Shown here one piece after another: positions 55,755 through 64,000 of a DNA stretch of 64,000 nucleotides (position 1 is the first letter of the stretch; every line of letters begins with the position of its first letter). A program made the translations under genes and the position numbers. The notes under the pieces were generated by a model. The model had not been told where the DNA came from and made no database searches. It saw only the letters and a list, made by a program, of their open reading frames with translations. Source of the stretch: Comamonas badia DSM 17552 (GTDB taxonomy: Bacteria > Pseudomonadota > Gammaproteobacteria > Burkholderiales > Burkholderiaceae_C); NCBI RefSeq assembly GCF_000484635.1, contig NZ_AXVM01000002.1:186001-250000 (forward strand), given 5' to 3'.

Positions 55755-56507
55755 TCAGGCCGGATTGGCGATGTCGATGAATTCGTGCGCAAGCCCGAGC
55801 CGTTCAGCCACATGGCTCGCCACCGCGGGCGCGCCGTAACGCTCCGTCGCATGGTGGCCGGCAGCGATGAAGGCCACGCCGGTTTCGCGCGCCAGATGAA
55901 CCTGGGGTTCCGAAATTTCGCCCGTCACGAAAGCATCGGCACCCGCTGCGATGGCGGCCTCGAAAAAGCCCTGGGCGCCACCGGTGCACCACGCAATGCG
56001 GCGCACCGGCCGCAGCCCGGACGGCGCCACCAACAACACCTGGCGCGCCAGCACCTGCTGCAGATGGCTGGACAGCGCCGCCGCATCGGCATAAGCCGCC
56101 ACGCCAACGCAGCCCAAGTCCTGATCGCCAAAATGCGCCTCTGTCCGCCAACCCAGGCGCAAGCCGAGCTGCGCGTTGTTTCCCAGCTCCGGATGGGCAT
56201 CCAGCGGCAGGTGGTAGGCAAACAGATTGATGTCGTGCGCTAGCAGGCGCTGCAGACGCTCTTTCATCCAGCCGACGATGCGGCCATCCTGGCCGCGCCA
56301 GAACAGACCGTGGTGCACGAACAAGGCATCGGCGCGAGCGGCTATCGCCGCGTCAATCAGCGCGCGGCTAGCGGTTACGCCGCTCACGACGCGCTCGATG
56401 CGCGCCTTGCCTTCCACCTGCAGGCCATTGGGCCCGTAGTCCTTGAAGCGTGCGGGCTGCAGTAGCGCATCAAAATGCGCCAGCAGTTCCTGTCGATCAA
56501 TGCTCAT
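55755..56507 (-). CDS. NIF3-like dinuclear metal protein
   Basis: A 250-residue protein of the NIF3/YbgI family, with metal ligands in DALFVHHGLFW and near the end in FIAAGHHATERYG. Ring-forming family; GTP cyclohydrolase type I activity has been proposed for some members, but the role here is unknown. The start is ATG 56507 (MSIDRQELLAHF); another ATG three codons earlier (56516) lies after GGGGG. It diverges from the protease gene across 60 bp and precedes pdxA by three bases. Confidence 0.88.
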   Translation of the reverse strand: MSIDRQELLAHFDALLQPARFKDYGPNGLQVEGKARIERVVSGVTASRALIDAAIAARADALFVHHGLFWRGQDGRIVGWMKERLQRLLAHDINLFAYHLPLDAHPELGNNAQLGLRLGWRTEAHFGDQDLGCVGVAAYADAAALSSHLQQVLARQVLLVAPSGLRPVRRIAWCTGGAQGFFEAAIAAGADAFVTGEISEPQVHLARETGVAFIAAGHHATERYGAPAVASHVAERLGLAHEFIDIANPA

Positions 56508-56567
56508 GCGGGGCATTGTGCCCCCGGAAACCCGCGACAATGCGGGTTTGACATACCGGCGTGCTCG

Positions 56568-57704
56568 ATGAAGCGTTTGTGGCTCCTCTTTTCCCAGGCC
56601 GTGACGGTCTGCATGGCCGTCTGGTTTGTCATTGCCACATTGCAACCGGCCTGGCTCGGGCGCGGCGCGGTTCACCAGACCAGCGGCATCACGCTGCACG
56701 AGGCACCGAGAGAGCCCCATGCCGGGCAGGAAGCGGCGCCCGGGAGCTTCAGCCCCGCTGCACGCAAAGCATCGCCAGGCGTGGTCAGCATCATGACCAG
56801 CAAGGAAGTGCGGATTCCGTTCAACGGCGACCCCTTGTTCCAGCGCCGGTTCGGCAATCAAACCCAAACCGGACTGGGCAGCGGGGTCATCGTGAGCCCG
56901 GACGGGTACATCCTGACCAACAACCATGTGGTGAAGGACGCCGACGAAATTCAAGTGGCGCTCGCCGACAGCCGCCACGCCCAGGCCCGCGTCATCGGCA
57001 CGGACCCGGAGACCGATCTTGCGATCCTCAAGATCGACCTGGAGAGCCTGCCGGTCATGGTGCTGGGCGATTCGGACGCGCTGGCGGTTGGCGACCGGGT
57101 GCTGGCGATCGGCAACCCGTTCGGCGTAGGGCAGACAGTCACCAGCGGCATCGTCTCCGCACTCGGGCGCAGCGAGCTGGGCATCAACACCTTCGAGAAC
57201 TTCATCCAGACCGATGCCGCCATCAATCCCGGCAATTCAGGCGGCGCGCTGGTGGATGTGAATGGCAATCTGATGGGCATCAACACCGCCATCTATTCAC
57301 GCACCGGCGGCAGCCTGGGCATAGGCTTTGCCATTCCGGTCTCGACGGCCAGACAGGTGCTGGAGAGCATCGTGCGCGACGGCCAGGTGACGCGCGGCTG
57401 GATCGGCGTGGAGCCCAACGAGCTCTCGCCCGAGCTGGCGCAAACCTTCGGCGTGCACGCCAGCGAGGGGGTGATCATCACCGGCGTGCTGCACAGCGGG
57501 CCCGCCGCGCAGGCCGGCATCCTGCCCGGCGATGTGATCGAGCAGGTGGCCGGCAAGCCGGTGCACTCGGTGCCGCAGCTGCTGTCCGTGGTCGCCGGGC
57601 TCAAGCCAGGCGCTGCAGTGGAATTTCAGGTGCAGCGCGGAGACAGGCAGTTGCAGCTGGCGGTCACGCCGGTGAAAAGACCGCGCCAGCTTTCACGCCG
57701 CTGA
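56568..57704 (+). CDS. DegS/AlgW-type periplasmic serine protease, single PDZ
   Basis: A 378-residue trypsin-like envelope protease. It has an N-terminal anchor helix (SQAVTVCMAVWFVIATL), a protease domain with His120 (TNNHVV), Asp150 (ETDLAIL) and Ser224 (GNSGGALVD), and one PDZ domain from about 275 (GWIGVEPNELSPELAQ). One PDZ plus an anchor fits DegS/AlgW, which start the envelope-stress cascade, rather than DegP/DegQ, which have two. In this group it commonly lies beside tatC, with which it converges here across 18 bp. Confidence 0.92.
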   Translation: MKRLWLLFSQAVTVCMAVWFVIATLQPAWLGRGAVHQTSGITLHEAPREPHAGQEAAPGSFSPAARKASPGVVSIMTSKEVRIPFNGDPLFQRRFGNQTQTGLGSGVIVSPDGYILTNNHVVKDADEIQVALADSRHAQARVIGTDPETDLAILKIDLESLPVMVLGDSDALAVGDRVLAIGNPFGVGQTVTSGIVSALGRSELGINTFENFIQTDAAINPGNSGGALVDVNGNLMGINTAIYSRTGGSLGIGFAIPVSTARQVLESIVRDGQVTRGWIGVEPNELSPELAQTFGVHASEGVIITGVLHSGPAAQAGILPGDVIEQVAGKPVHSVPQLLSVVAGLKPGAAVEFQVQRGDRQLQLAVTPVKRPRQLSRR

Positions 57705-57722
57705 ACCGCGCAGCCGCACCTT

Positions 57723-58523
57723 TCAAGTGGCCGATTCCGAGTTCTTTTCGGCGTCGGGCTCTTCCTTGGGATGGTTGCGCACAAACAGCTGCGCCGCCCA
57801 GATGCCGAGTTCGTAGAGCAGGCACATGGGAATCGCCAGCGCCAATTGCGAAACCACATCAGGCGGTGTGATGATGGCGGCGATGATGAAGGATGCGACC
57901 ACGAAATAGCCGCGCGCCTGCTTGAGCTTTTCGACGCTGATCACGCCCAGGCGCACGAGCACCACCACCGCGATGGGCACTTCGAACGCCACGCCGAACG
58001 CCAGAAACATCGTCATCACAAAGCCCAGATAGGCCTCGATATCCGGTGCTGCCGTGATGCTCTTGGGCGCAAAGCTCTGGATGAAGGCGAAAACCCGCCC
58101 GAAGACGAAAAAATAGCAGAACGCCACCCCGAGAAAAAACAAAATGGTGCTCGATACCACCAGCGGCAGCACCATCTTCTTTTCGTTGGAATAGAGCCCG
58201 GGCGCCACAAACGCCCAGATCTGGTAGAGCACCACGGGCAGCGCCACCAGGAAGGCCGCCATCAGCAGGATTTTGAGCGGAACCATGAACGGCGAGATCA
58301 CCGAGGTGGCGATCATCGTCGCGCCCTGCGGCAGGTGCGCCACCAGCGGTGCGGCCAGAAAGTCGTAGAGCGCGCCAGGACCTGGGTAGAGAAAGAGCAC
58401 GCCAGCCACCACGCCTACCGCCAGAACCGCCTTGATCAAGCGGTCGCGCAGCTCCATCAAGTGCTCGACAAAGGGCTGTTCTGTGCCGGCAAGTTCGTCT
58501 TCGGAATTGGGGGTCTGGGCCAT
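57723..58523 (-). CDS. tatC: twin-arginine translocase subunit TatC
   Basis: The receptor for twin-arginine signal peptides. The 266-residue protein has six hydrophobic helices and the conserved first loop EQPFVEHLMELRDRLIKAV, FVAPGLYSNEKKMV, and AFGVAFEVPIAVVVLVRLGV. It follows tatB by 71 bp on the same strand. The hydrophilic tail is rich in Glu and Lys. Confidence 0.96.
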   Translation of the reverse strand: MAQTPNSEDELAGTEQPFVEHLMELRDRLIKAVLAVGVVAGVLFLYPGPGALYDFLAAPLVAHLPQGATMIATSVISPFMVPLKILLMAAFLVALPVVLYQIWAFVAPGLYSNEKKMVLPLVVSSTILFFLGVAFCYFFVFGRVFAFIQSFAPKSITAAPDIEAYLGFVMTMFLAFGVAFEVPIAVVVLVRLGVISVEKLKQARGYFVVASFIIAAIITPPDVVSQLALAIPMCLLYELGIWAAQLFVRNHPKEEPDAEKNSESAT

Positions 58524-58594
58524 GGGGTCTCAGGTGATGCGCCAGCGCGCATCAAAATTGCCAGGCATGCAGGCAAACGCGGCCTGGCAAAAAA

Positions 58595-59080
58595 TCAATA
58601 GGGCTTGGGCGGACGAAAGCGCGCCACCCGCGCAGCGCCCGACTGCACTCGCGCGCGCATGCCAGTGCGCGCCTTGTACCAGTGCGGCACGGCGCCGCGC
58701 CTGGCGCGCCAGTGCTTGTCCGGACGCTTGTAAGCAGGCACGACCAGCGCCAGGGCCGCGGGATCGTCGGGCAACGGGTCGGCCGAAGAATCCGCGAGGC
58801 CCGCGGTGGCATCCTTCCAGTCCTTTTCAAAATCGCTGGCGGTGGTCGCCACGCTTTTTTCCACATCGCGCGCGGCGTTTTCCACCGTGTCCTTCATCTT
58901 GCGCAGCTCATCAAGCTCCATGGAGCGGTTGACTTCCGCCTTGACGTCCGCCACGTAGCGCTGCGCCTTGCCCAGCAAGGTGCCTACCGTGCGCGCCACG
59001 CGCGGCAATTTTTCGGGGCCGATGACGACAAGCGCCACCACCCCGATGAGCGCCATCTTGGACAGGCCGATATCCAGCAT
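58595..59080 (-). CDS. tatB: twin-arginine translocase subunit TatB
   Basis: Partner of TatC in signal recognition. The 161-residue protein has [20 protein letters not shown] followed by [13 protein letters not shown], the TatB helix and hinge. An amphipathic, charged region then continues with a coiled-coil-like stretch. The C-terminal third is basic and ends [11 protein letters not shown]. It lies 20 bp after tatA and before tatC. Confidence 0.95.
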   Translation of the reverse strand: MLDIGLSKMALIGVVALVVIGPEKLPRVARTVGTLLGKAQRYVADVKAEVNRSMELDELRKMKDTVENAARDVEKSVATTASDFEKDWKDATAGLADSSADPLPDDPAALALVVPAYKRPDKHWRARRGAVPHWYKARTGMRARVQSGAARVARFRPPKPY

Positions 59081-59100
59081 CGCCGGCGATCCGTGGCGGC

Positions 59101-59346
59101 TCAGCTCTTTTGCCTGGCCTCGACGTCTATCGTGGTCTTTTCGGCAGCAGCCGCATTCGTGACCTGCCCGGCGGGCGCTGCCGCGGCACTGTCGTCGCCG
59201 CTGTTGCCGCCTTCCTTCATGCCGTCCTTGAAGCCCTTGACCGCACCGCCCAGATCGGAGCCGATGTTCTTGAGCTTCTTGGTGCCGAAGACCATGACGA
59301 CGATGAGCAGCACGATCAGCCAGTGCCAGATGGAAAACGAACCCAT
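59101..59346 (-). CDS. tatA: twin-arginine translocase subunit TatA
   Basis: The pore-forming subunit of the Tat system. The 81-residue protein starts [21 protein letters not shown], then [20 protein letters not shown], the FGTKKL hinge and amphipathic helix of the family, and ends in an Ala/Ser-rich tail. First in tatABC, 60 bp after the HIT gene. Confidence 0.96.
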   Translation of the reverse strand: MGSFSIWHWLIVLLIVVMVFGTKKLKNIGSDLGGAVKGFKDGMKEGGNSGDDSAAAAPAGQVTNAAAAEKTTIDVEARQKS

Positions 59347-59406
59347 TGCAAAACTCCTGAGGTGAGAGGATGATTTTAGGTCAAGCCCGATGCGAGCAAT
59401 GCCGCT

Positions 59407-59766
59407 TCACGCCTTGAACCAGGGGCGCGAGCCACCCACGACGTGCAGGTGCAGGTGATAGACCTCCTGACCGCCCTCGGCGCCGGTATTGATCTGCAGC
59501 CGGTAGCCGCCTGCCGGATACGGATTGCAGCCCTGCTCTTTCGCCAGCCTGGGCGCCAGCAGCAGCATGTGGGCCAGGAGCTTTTCATGCTGCGGGCCCG
59601 CCTGCTCCATGGACGCGAAATGTTCCTTGGGCACGATGAGAAAGTGCACGGGCGCCCACGGATGGATGTCCTTGAAGGCGTACACGAGCTCGTCCTCATG
59701 TACTTTTTGCGAGGGGATCTTGCCTTCGATGATCTTGCAGAAAATGCAATCCGGATCGTGGTGCAT
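59407..59766 (-). CDS. HIT-family purine nucleoside phosphoramidase-like protein
   Basis: A 119-residue HinT-like hydrolase. The N-terminal DPDCIFCKIIEGKIPS, middle HPWAPVHFLIVPKEH and C-terminal histidine triad HLHLHVVGG are intact. HinT proteins split AMP-lysine and similar phosphoramidates. It sits 22 bp after the patatin-like gene and before tatA. Confidence 0.93.
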   Translation of the reverse strand: MHHDPDCIFCKIIEGKIPSQKVHEDELVYAFKDIHPWAPVHFLIVPKEHFASMEQAGPQHEKLLAHMLLLAPRLAKEQGCNPYPAGGYRLQINTGAEGGQEVYHLHLHVVGGSRPWFKA

Positions 59767-59788
59767 TGTGTGTCTCCAGAAATTGCCG

Positions 59789-60814
59789 TCAGGCGTCGTC
59801 CGCCGATTTCACGGTGCAGCGCACACCCACATCGTGGCCGTGGGCGTGCAGCCAGCGCTTGCCCTCTTCGCGCCCGAGACCGAAGAGCTGGCGCAGGAAC
59901 ATGAGGTCCGCGCGCGTCTTGCTGGCCGCGCCGAAGGGCGCAAGGGACGCGCCGCCATCGATGCGGTGCACGCGCATGTCCTTGTAGCGCTTGGGGTCGA
60001 GCTTGCCTTCGGCCAGCAGCCGGCGCACGAATTCGATGGCGCGCAGTTCGGCCAGCAGACTGGCGTTGAACGTGACTTCGTTCATCCGGTCCATGATGTC
60101 GCTGGCGTTGTCCGGCACGGCCTTGTGCTGCACCGGGTTGATCTGCACCAGCAGCACATCGCTGGACTGCGTGCGGTAGATGAGCGGGTGCAGCGCCGGA
60201 TTGCCGGAGTAGCCGCCATCCCAGTAATACTCGCCCTCGATCTGCACCGCCTGGAACATCATCGGCAGGCAGGCCGACGCCATCACCGATTCCATGCACA
60301 ACCGCTTGCCGGTGAAGATTTCACCCCGCCCGGTACGCACATTGGTGGCGCAGACAAAGACCTTGGGCACATGCGCGGCCTCATGCGCCAGCAGTCCGAA
60401 ATCCACCGTGTCGCGCAGCAGATTGCGCAAAGGGTTGATGTCCAGCGGGTTGGTCTGGTAGGGCGAGAACCACTGCGTCATCAGGCTCACCAGCGGATTG
60501 CCCTGCAGCGGCACACCCCACATGAGAGCGCCGAGGGCGCCGACACCTTCCCAGAGCTTGCGCAGCGTGTCGCGGGCCAGCGCGCAGCCGTTGACGTGGA
60601 TTTCCTCGCGCTCCTTGCCCCGGCTTGCCGCCAGCGCGAAGCCGTGGGCGAGCGCCACGGCATTCATCGCGCCGGCGCTGGTGCCGCTGATGCCATCCAG
60701 GTCAAACCGCCCATCTTCCAGCAGTGCATCCAGCACGCCCCAGGTGAACGCACCATGCGAGCCCCCGCCCTGCAGGGCCAGATTCAGGGGTTGCCGCGGC
60801 TTGCGCTCAGGCAT
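59789..60814 (-). CDS. patatin-like phospholipase (RssA/NTE family)
   Basis: A 341-residue cytosolic or membrane-associated lipid acyl hydrolase. The oxyanion loop is GGGSHGAF near residue 17, the nucleophile Ser46 lies in GTSAGAMNA, and the catalytic Asp is in WDGGYSGNP. The start at 60814 (MPERKPRQPL) is chosen because AAAGGCGG lies four bases upstream; a second ATG lies five codons earlier. It overlaps the stop of the upstream membrane gene by eight bases. Confidence 0.88.
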   Translation of the reverse strand: MPERKPRQPLNLALQGGGSHGAFTWGVLDALLEDGRFDLDGISGTSAGAMNAVALAHGFALAASRGKEREEIHVNGCALARDTLRKLWEGVGALGALMWGVPLQGNPLVSLMTQWFSPYQTNPLDINPLRNLLRDTVDFGLLAHEAAHVPKVFVCATNVRTGRGEIFTGKRLCMESVMASACLPMMFQAVQIEGEYYWDGGYSGNPALHPLIYRTQSSDVLLVQINPVQHKAVPDNASDIMDRMNEVTFNASLLAELRAIEFVRRLLAEGKLDPKRYKDMRVHRIDGGASLAPFGAASKTRADLMFLRQLFGLGREEGKRWLHAHGHDVGVRCTVKSADDA

Positions 60815-61193
60815 TGACCGCCTTTGCATCGTTCATCGCCACCATGCCGCGCACGATGCGGTACAGGAACCAGATCGACACCACACCCCAGGCCAGCATG
60901 CCGGGCAGCAGGAAGAAAAACCACAGCGGGCTCGTCACCAGGTACCAGAAGCCGGCCCACAGCACACTGCGGATGCGCCACGAAAAATGGCTGGCCTGCC
61001 AGGTTCCCTCGGCGTCGCCCTTCTTCACCAGGTCGATCACCAGGGCCAGCAGCAGCAGCGCCAAACTGGGCTGCGCGCCCGGCACCACCGCGGCAATCGC
61101 CACGATCACGTGCAGCACATAGCTGACCCAGCCCCAGGCCTTGAGGCCCTCGGCACGCGGATCCGGTCCCACGTCGATGATGTCGTCGCCCAT
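60807..61193 (-). CDS. small multi-helix membrane protein (DUF4870-like)
   Basis: A 128-residue protein with about three hydrophobic helices: AWGWVSYVLHVIVAIAAVV, LALLLLALVIDLV and LWFFFLLPGMLAWGVV. The combination AEGTWQASHFSWRIRS between helices and FLYRIVRGMVAMND at the end matches small membrane proteins (DUF4870-like) found next to hisE in this group. Function unknown. The ATG at 61193 is one base after the hisE stop. It overlaps the patatin gene start. Confidence 0.8.
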   Translation of the reverse strand: MGDDIIDVGPDPRAEGLKAWGWVSYVLHVIVAIAAVVPGAQPSLALLLLALVIDLVKKGDAEGTWQASHFSWRIRSVLWAGFWYLVTSPLWFFFLLPGMLAWGVVSIWFLYRIVRGMVAMNDAKAVNA

Positions 61194-61194
61194 G

Positions 61195-61575
61195 TCAGCT
61201 CCCTTCCTCCTGCGCGCGCCGCGCCTGTTTGCGCAACGCCTTTTCCTCAAGCCCGCTCACGCCTTCGCGCCGCTCCAGCTCTTTGACGACATCCGCGGGC
61301 GCAAGTTCGAAATACGCCAGTGCCACCATGCAGTGAAACCACAGATCGGCCATTTCATAGACCAGCTTGCCGCGGTCTGCGCCCTGCGCCACGTCCTTGG
61401 CCGCCATCACCACTTCGGTGGCTTCCTCGCCCACCTTCTTGAGAAAGCCATCCGGCCCCTTGGCCAGCAGACGCGCCACATAGCTTTTTTCAGGGTTGCC
61501 GCCGTTGGCCGGCTTGCGGCTCTCGATCACCGCCGCGAGGCGTTCGAGTGCATCGTTGCTTGTCATGGGTTTCAT
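61195..61575 (-). CDS. hisE: phosphoribosyl-ATP pyrophosphatase
   Basis: The second step of histidine synthesis. The 126-residue helical protein has [15 protein letters not shown] and [17 protein letters not shown], the metal-binding motifs of the MazG-like fold. The ATG at 61575 overlaps the hisI stop as ATGA, so they are translated together; another ATG lies three codons later. In E. coli, hisI and hisE are one fused gene; here they are separate. Confidence 0.95.
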   Translation of the reverse strand: MKPMTSNDALERLAAVIESRKPANGGNPEKSYVARLLAKGPDGFLKKVGEEATEVVMAAKDVAQGADRGKLVYEMADLWFHCMVALAYFELAPADVVKELERREGVSGLEEKALRKQARRAQEEGS

Positions 61576-61976
61576 TTGTAGATGCTGGACGGGTCTTTCA
61601 AGACCGGATCGACGGCCTGCCACTCGCCATCCCTGAGCAGGCTGAAAAAGCAGCTGTGCCGCCCGGTATGGCAGGCGATGCCTGGCTCATGCCCCGTCTG
61701 CGTGACCTTGAGCAGCACCACGTCCTGGTCGCAATCGAGGCGGATTTCATGCACCAGCTGTACGTGGCCCGACTCCTCGCCCTTGTACCAGAGCCGGCCG
61801 CGCGAGCGGCTGTAATACACCGCCTGCCCGGTAGCGGCCGTCTGCGCCAGCGCCTCGCGGTTCATCCACGCCAGCATCAGCACGTCGCCCGTGCCGGCCT
61901 CCTGCGCAATCGCCGGCACCAGGCCTTGCGCGTCCCAGCGCACCTGGGCCAGCCAATCGGTATTCAATTCAGCCAT
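61572..61976 (-). CDS. hisI: phosphoribosyl-AMP cyclohydrolase
   Basis: The third step of histidine synthesis. The 134-residue protein has [29 protein letters not shown] and the zinc and magnesium ligands in [11 protein letters not shown] and [11 protein letters not shown]. The start at 61976 ([11 protein letters not shown]) is the conserved one. hisF lies upstream across a repeat copy, in the order hisF, hisI, hisE. Confidence 0.96.
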   Translation of the reverse strand: MAELNTDWLAQVRWDAQGLVPAIAQEAGTGDVLMLAWMNREALAQTAATGQAVYYSRSRGRLWYKGEESGHVQLVHEIRLDCDQDVVLLKVTQTGHEPGIACHTGRHSCFFSLLRDGEWQAVDPVLKDPSSIYK

Positions 61977-61980
61977 GCAA

Positions 61981-62037
61981 ATTTCAAAAATAGGAGCTGA
62001 CCGCACTTTTATATCAAGCGCTACAGCCTTTTTTCAT

Positions 62038-62045
<8 letters not shown>
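61981..62045 (+). repeat. dispersed palindromic element between hisI and hisF
   Basis: AAAAATAGGAGCTGACCG, CACTTTTATATCAAGCGCTA and CAGCCTTTTTTCATTCAAAT. The right end is almost identical to that of the copy at 12054. On the minus strand the TGA in TTTGAATGAA is the stop codon of hisF. Confidence 0.7.
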
Positions 62046-62817
<772 letters not shown>

Positions 62818-62951
62818 GTGAATTGGCACAAAAGGGGTGCGCAAGATACCACGCATGGCGCTCCTTGCGCGCAAACCGCCTCTGCGCTGGGTATATTCCC
62901 CGGCTGCGCGCCATAAGTCCCCGATAGTGCGCAACACTACACTGACGTCCG

Positions 62952-64000
62952 ATGGTTCCCCCTGAAGCAAGCGACAGCCCCCCTCTTCCCTCCGAAACTT
63001 CCGCCCCCTGGCTACCCTCGCATTACCAGCGCGCCGTGCTTGCGGTCTGCGAGCGCTGCGTCGTGACCACGCGGGAGGCGGTCTACACCACCAGGGACGC
63101 CAAGCTGGTGGGTGCCGGTACCCGGATGACGCCAGCGCTGTTCGAGCGCCTGATGAAGCACGAATTGCGCACGCCGCTGGAGCATCTGCTGGCCATGGAC
63201 GGCATGGTCAGCCAGGCATCGCTGGCGGCACAGGCCCATCAGATGTGCCTGCAGGATCCCCCCATCGAACTGCTGGTGCAGGACGACGCCGGCGGCGTCG
63301 CCGCCGCCACGCTCGCCGCCCCCCTGCACGCCATCAGCCTGCCTGCCGCACTGGCCTTCATGCTGACGGTGATGCGCGAACTGGCGCCCGCACAGCTCGC
63401 GCATGGTCTTCGGGCAGCGCTCGTCGCCACCTACCTGGGCATGCGCCGCGGCTGGAACAAGAGCGAATGCACCCGGCTGGCGGCCGCCGGCCTGCTGCAC
63501 GACATCGGCCTCCTGCATCTGGACCCGGCCTGGCGCGACACGGCCCGCCCCATGGCGGCCAGCGAGCGCCAGCAACTGGCCGCCCACCCCACCCTTGCCG
63601 CGCGGCTGGTGCACGGCTGGGAGGTTTACCCCCAGTCGGTGGCCGTTGCCATCCTCGAACACCACGAACGCATGGATGGCAGCGGCTACCCGCGCGGCAT
63701 CCGCGGCGAGCAGATTTCCGACATGGGCCAGATGCTGCTGCTGGCCGAAGTGGTGTCTGCCTTTTTCGAGAAATATGCCAATGATGGCGCCTCGGTGCGC
63801 CTTTCGCTGGCGCTGCGCATGGACCGCCAGAAATTTCCGGAGTCGCTTGCAGCGCTGCTGCTGCCCCTGCTGCAATCGAGCGCCATCCAGCCGGGCCATG
63901 CGGGCGATCTGGCGGAAATTCGCGGCGCAAGCAGCCGCCTGGCCCAGGCACTGCGGCACTGGAGCACGCTGCAGGCAGCCCTGCCCGCCGGCGACCCGCC
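62952..64000 (+). CDS. HD-GYP domain protein (putative cyclic-di-GMP phosphodiesterase), 3' end cut by the window edge
   Basis: An open frame from ATG 62952 to the last base, 349 codons, with no stop in the window. Residues about 20-140 have no recognised domain. The HD-GYP domain follows, with the metal-binding HD pair at 183-184 ([12 protein letters not shown]) and the GYP loop [14 protein letters not shown] at about 237-250. In the standard motif HDIGK the last residue is Lys; here it is Leu187, so the domain may be altered. The rest of the protein may lie past the edge. It diverges from hisF. Confidence 0.8.
   Translation, partial: MVPPEASDSPPLPSETSAPWLPSHYQRAVLAVCERCVVTTREAVYTTRDAKLVGAGTRMTPALFERLMKHELRTPLEHLLAMDGMVSQASLAAQAHQMCLQDPPIELLVQDDAGGVAAATLAAPLHAISLPAALAFMLTVMRELAPAQLAHGLRAALVATYLGMRRGWNKSECTRLAAAGLLHDIGLLHLDPAWRDTARPMAASERQQLAAHPTLAARLVHGWEVYPQSVAVAILEHHERMDGSGYPRGIRGEQISDMGQMLLLAEVVSAFFEKYANDGASVRLSLALRMDRQKFPESLAALLLPLLQSSAIQPGHAGDLAEIRGASSRLAQALRHWSTLQAALPAGDP

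Overview
The window is GC-rich, densely coded bacterial DNA from the Betaproteobacteria, order Burkholderiales, most likely family Comamonadaceae. The support is the class I phaC-phaA pair, the order petA-petB-petC-sspA-sspB, the fmdB-DUF502-aspS run, the secA-argJ-ATPase-NUDIX run ending next to yacG, and the hisF-hisI-hisE to tatABC order. A dispersed palindromic element of about 55 bp, which I associate from memory with this family, occurs at least nine times. Both window edges cut a gene: a thiolase at base 1 and an HD-GYP protein at base 64000.

Layout. 1-3.2 kb: polyhydroxyalkanoate synthesis (phaC, phaA) and a small membrane protein. 3.0-5.2 kb: pgeF, a FAH-family hydrolase and a NUDIX hydrolase. 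5.3-9.0 kb: four envelope-sugar genes (YdjC/NaxD-type deacetylase, ArnT-like transferase, GtrA flippase, GT2) that together look like a lipid A amino-sugar modification set. 9.2-16.9 kb: an osmoprotectant block (proV, proW, proX, a mechanosensitive-type membrane protein, a second proX, a porin) behind a promoter with an unusually long leader. 16.9-18.1 kb: an SH3 protein and a CcdB-type toxin with a hybrid antitoxin. 18.2-29 kb: aspS operon, a sodium symporter, ubiE/ubiJ/ubiB with a Tim44-like gene between, and serA. 29-34.4 kb: a phosphodiesterase, hemA, prfA, prmC and grxD.

34.4-42.8 kb is the most distinctive region. fdhD faces a run of methanethiol oxidase (mtoX), a SCO copper chaperone and a MauG-like di-haem protein, overlapping or adjoining end to end. 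A cupin and glutathione-dependent formaldehyde dehydrogenase follow. On the opposite strand lie a periplasmic double-rhodanese, a YeeE/YedE sulfur transporter and a 54-residue membrane peptide. Read together they form a plausible pathway: methanethiol is oxidised in the periplasm, its carbon leaves as formaldehyde and formate, and its sulfur is handled by sulfurtransferase and transporter.

42.8-64 kb is mostly housekeeping: yacG, a MutT-like NUDIX, an ATPase, argJ, secA, an M23 peptidase, dciA, tRNA-Thr(TGT), sspB/sspA, the cytochrome bc1 operon, mscL, pdxA, a NIF3 protein, a DegS/AlgW-type protease, tatABC, a HIT protein, a patatin phospholipase, hisE/hisI/hisF and the truncated HD-GYP gene. 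The sequence also suggests several unusual control signals: a terminator-like hairpin holding the ubiJ start codon in its loop, a nearly leaderless hemA, a terminator just ahead of sspA, and repeat copies that supply the stop codons of five genes.
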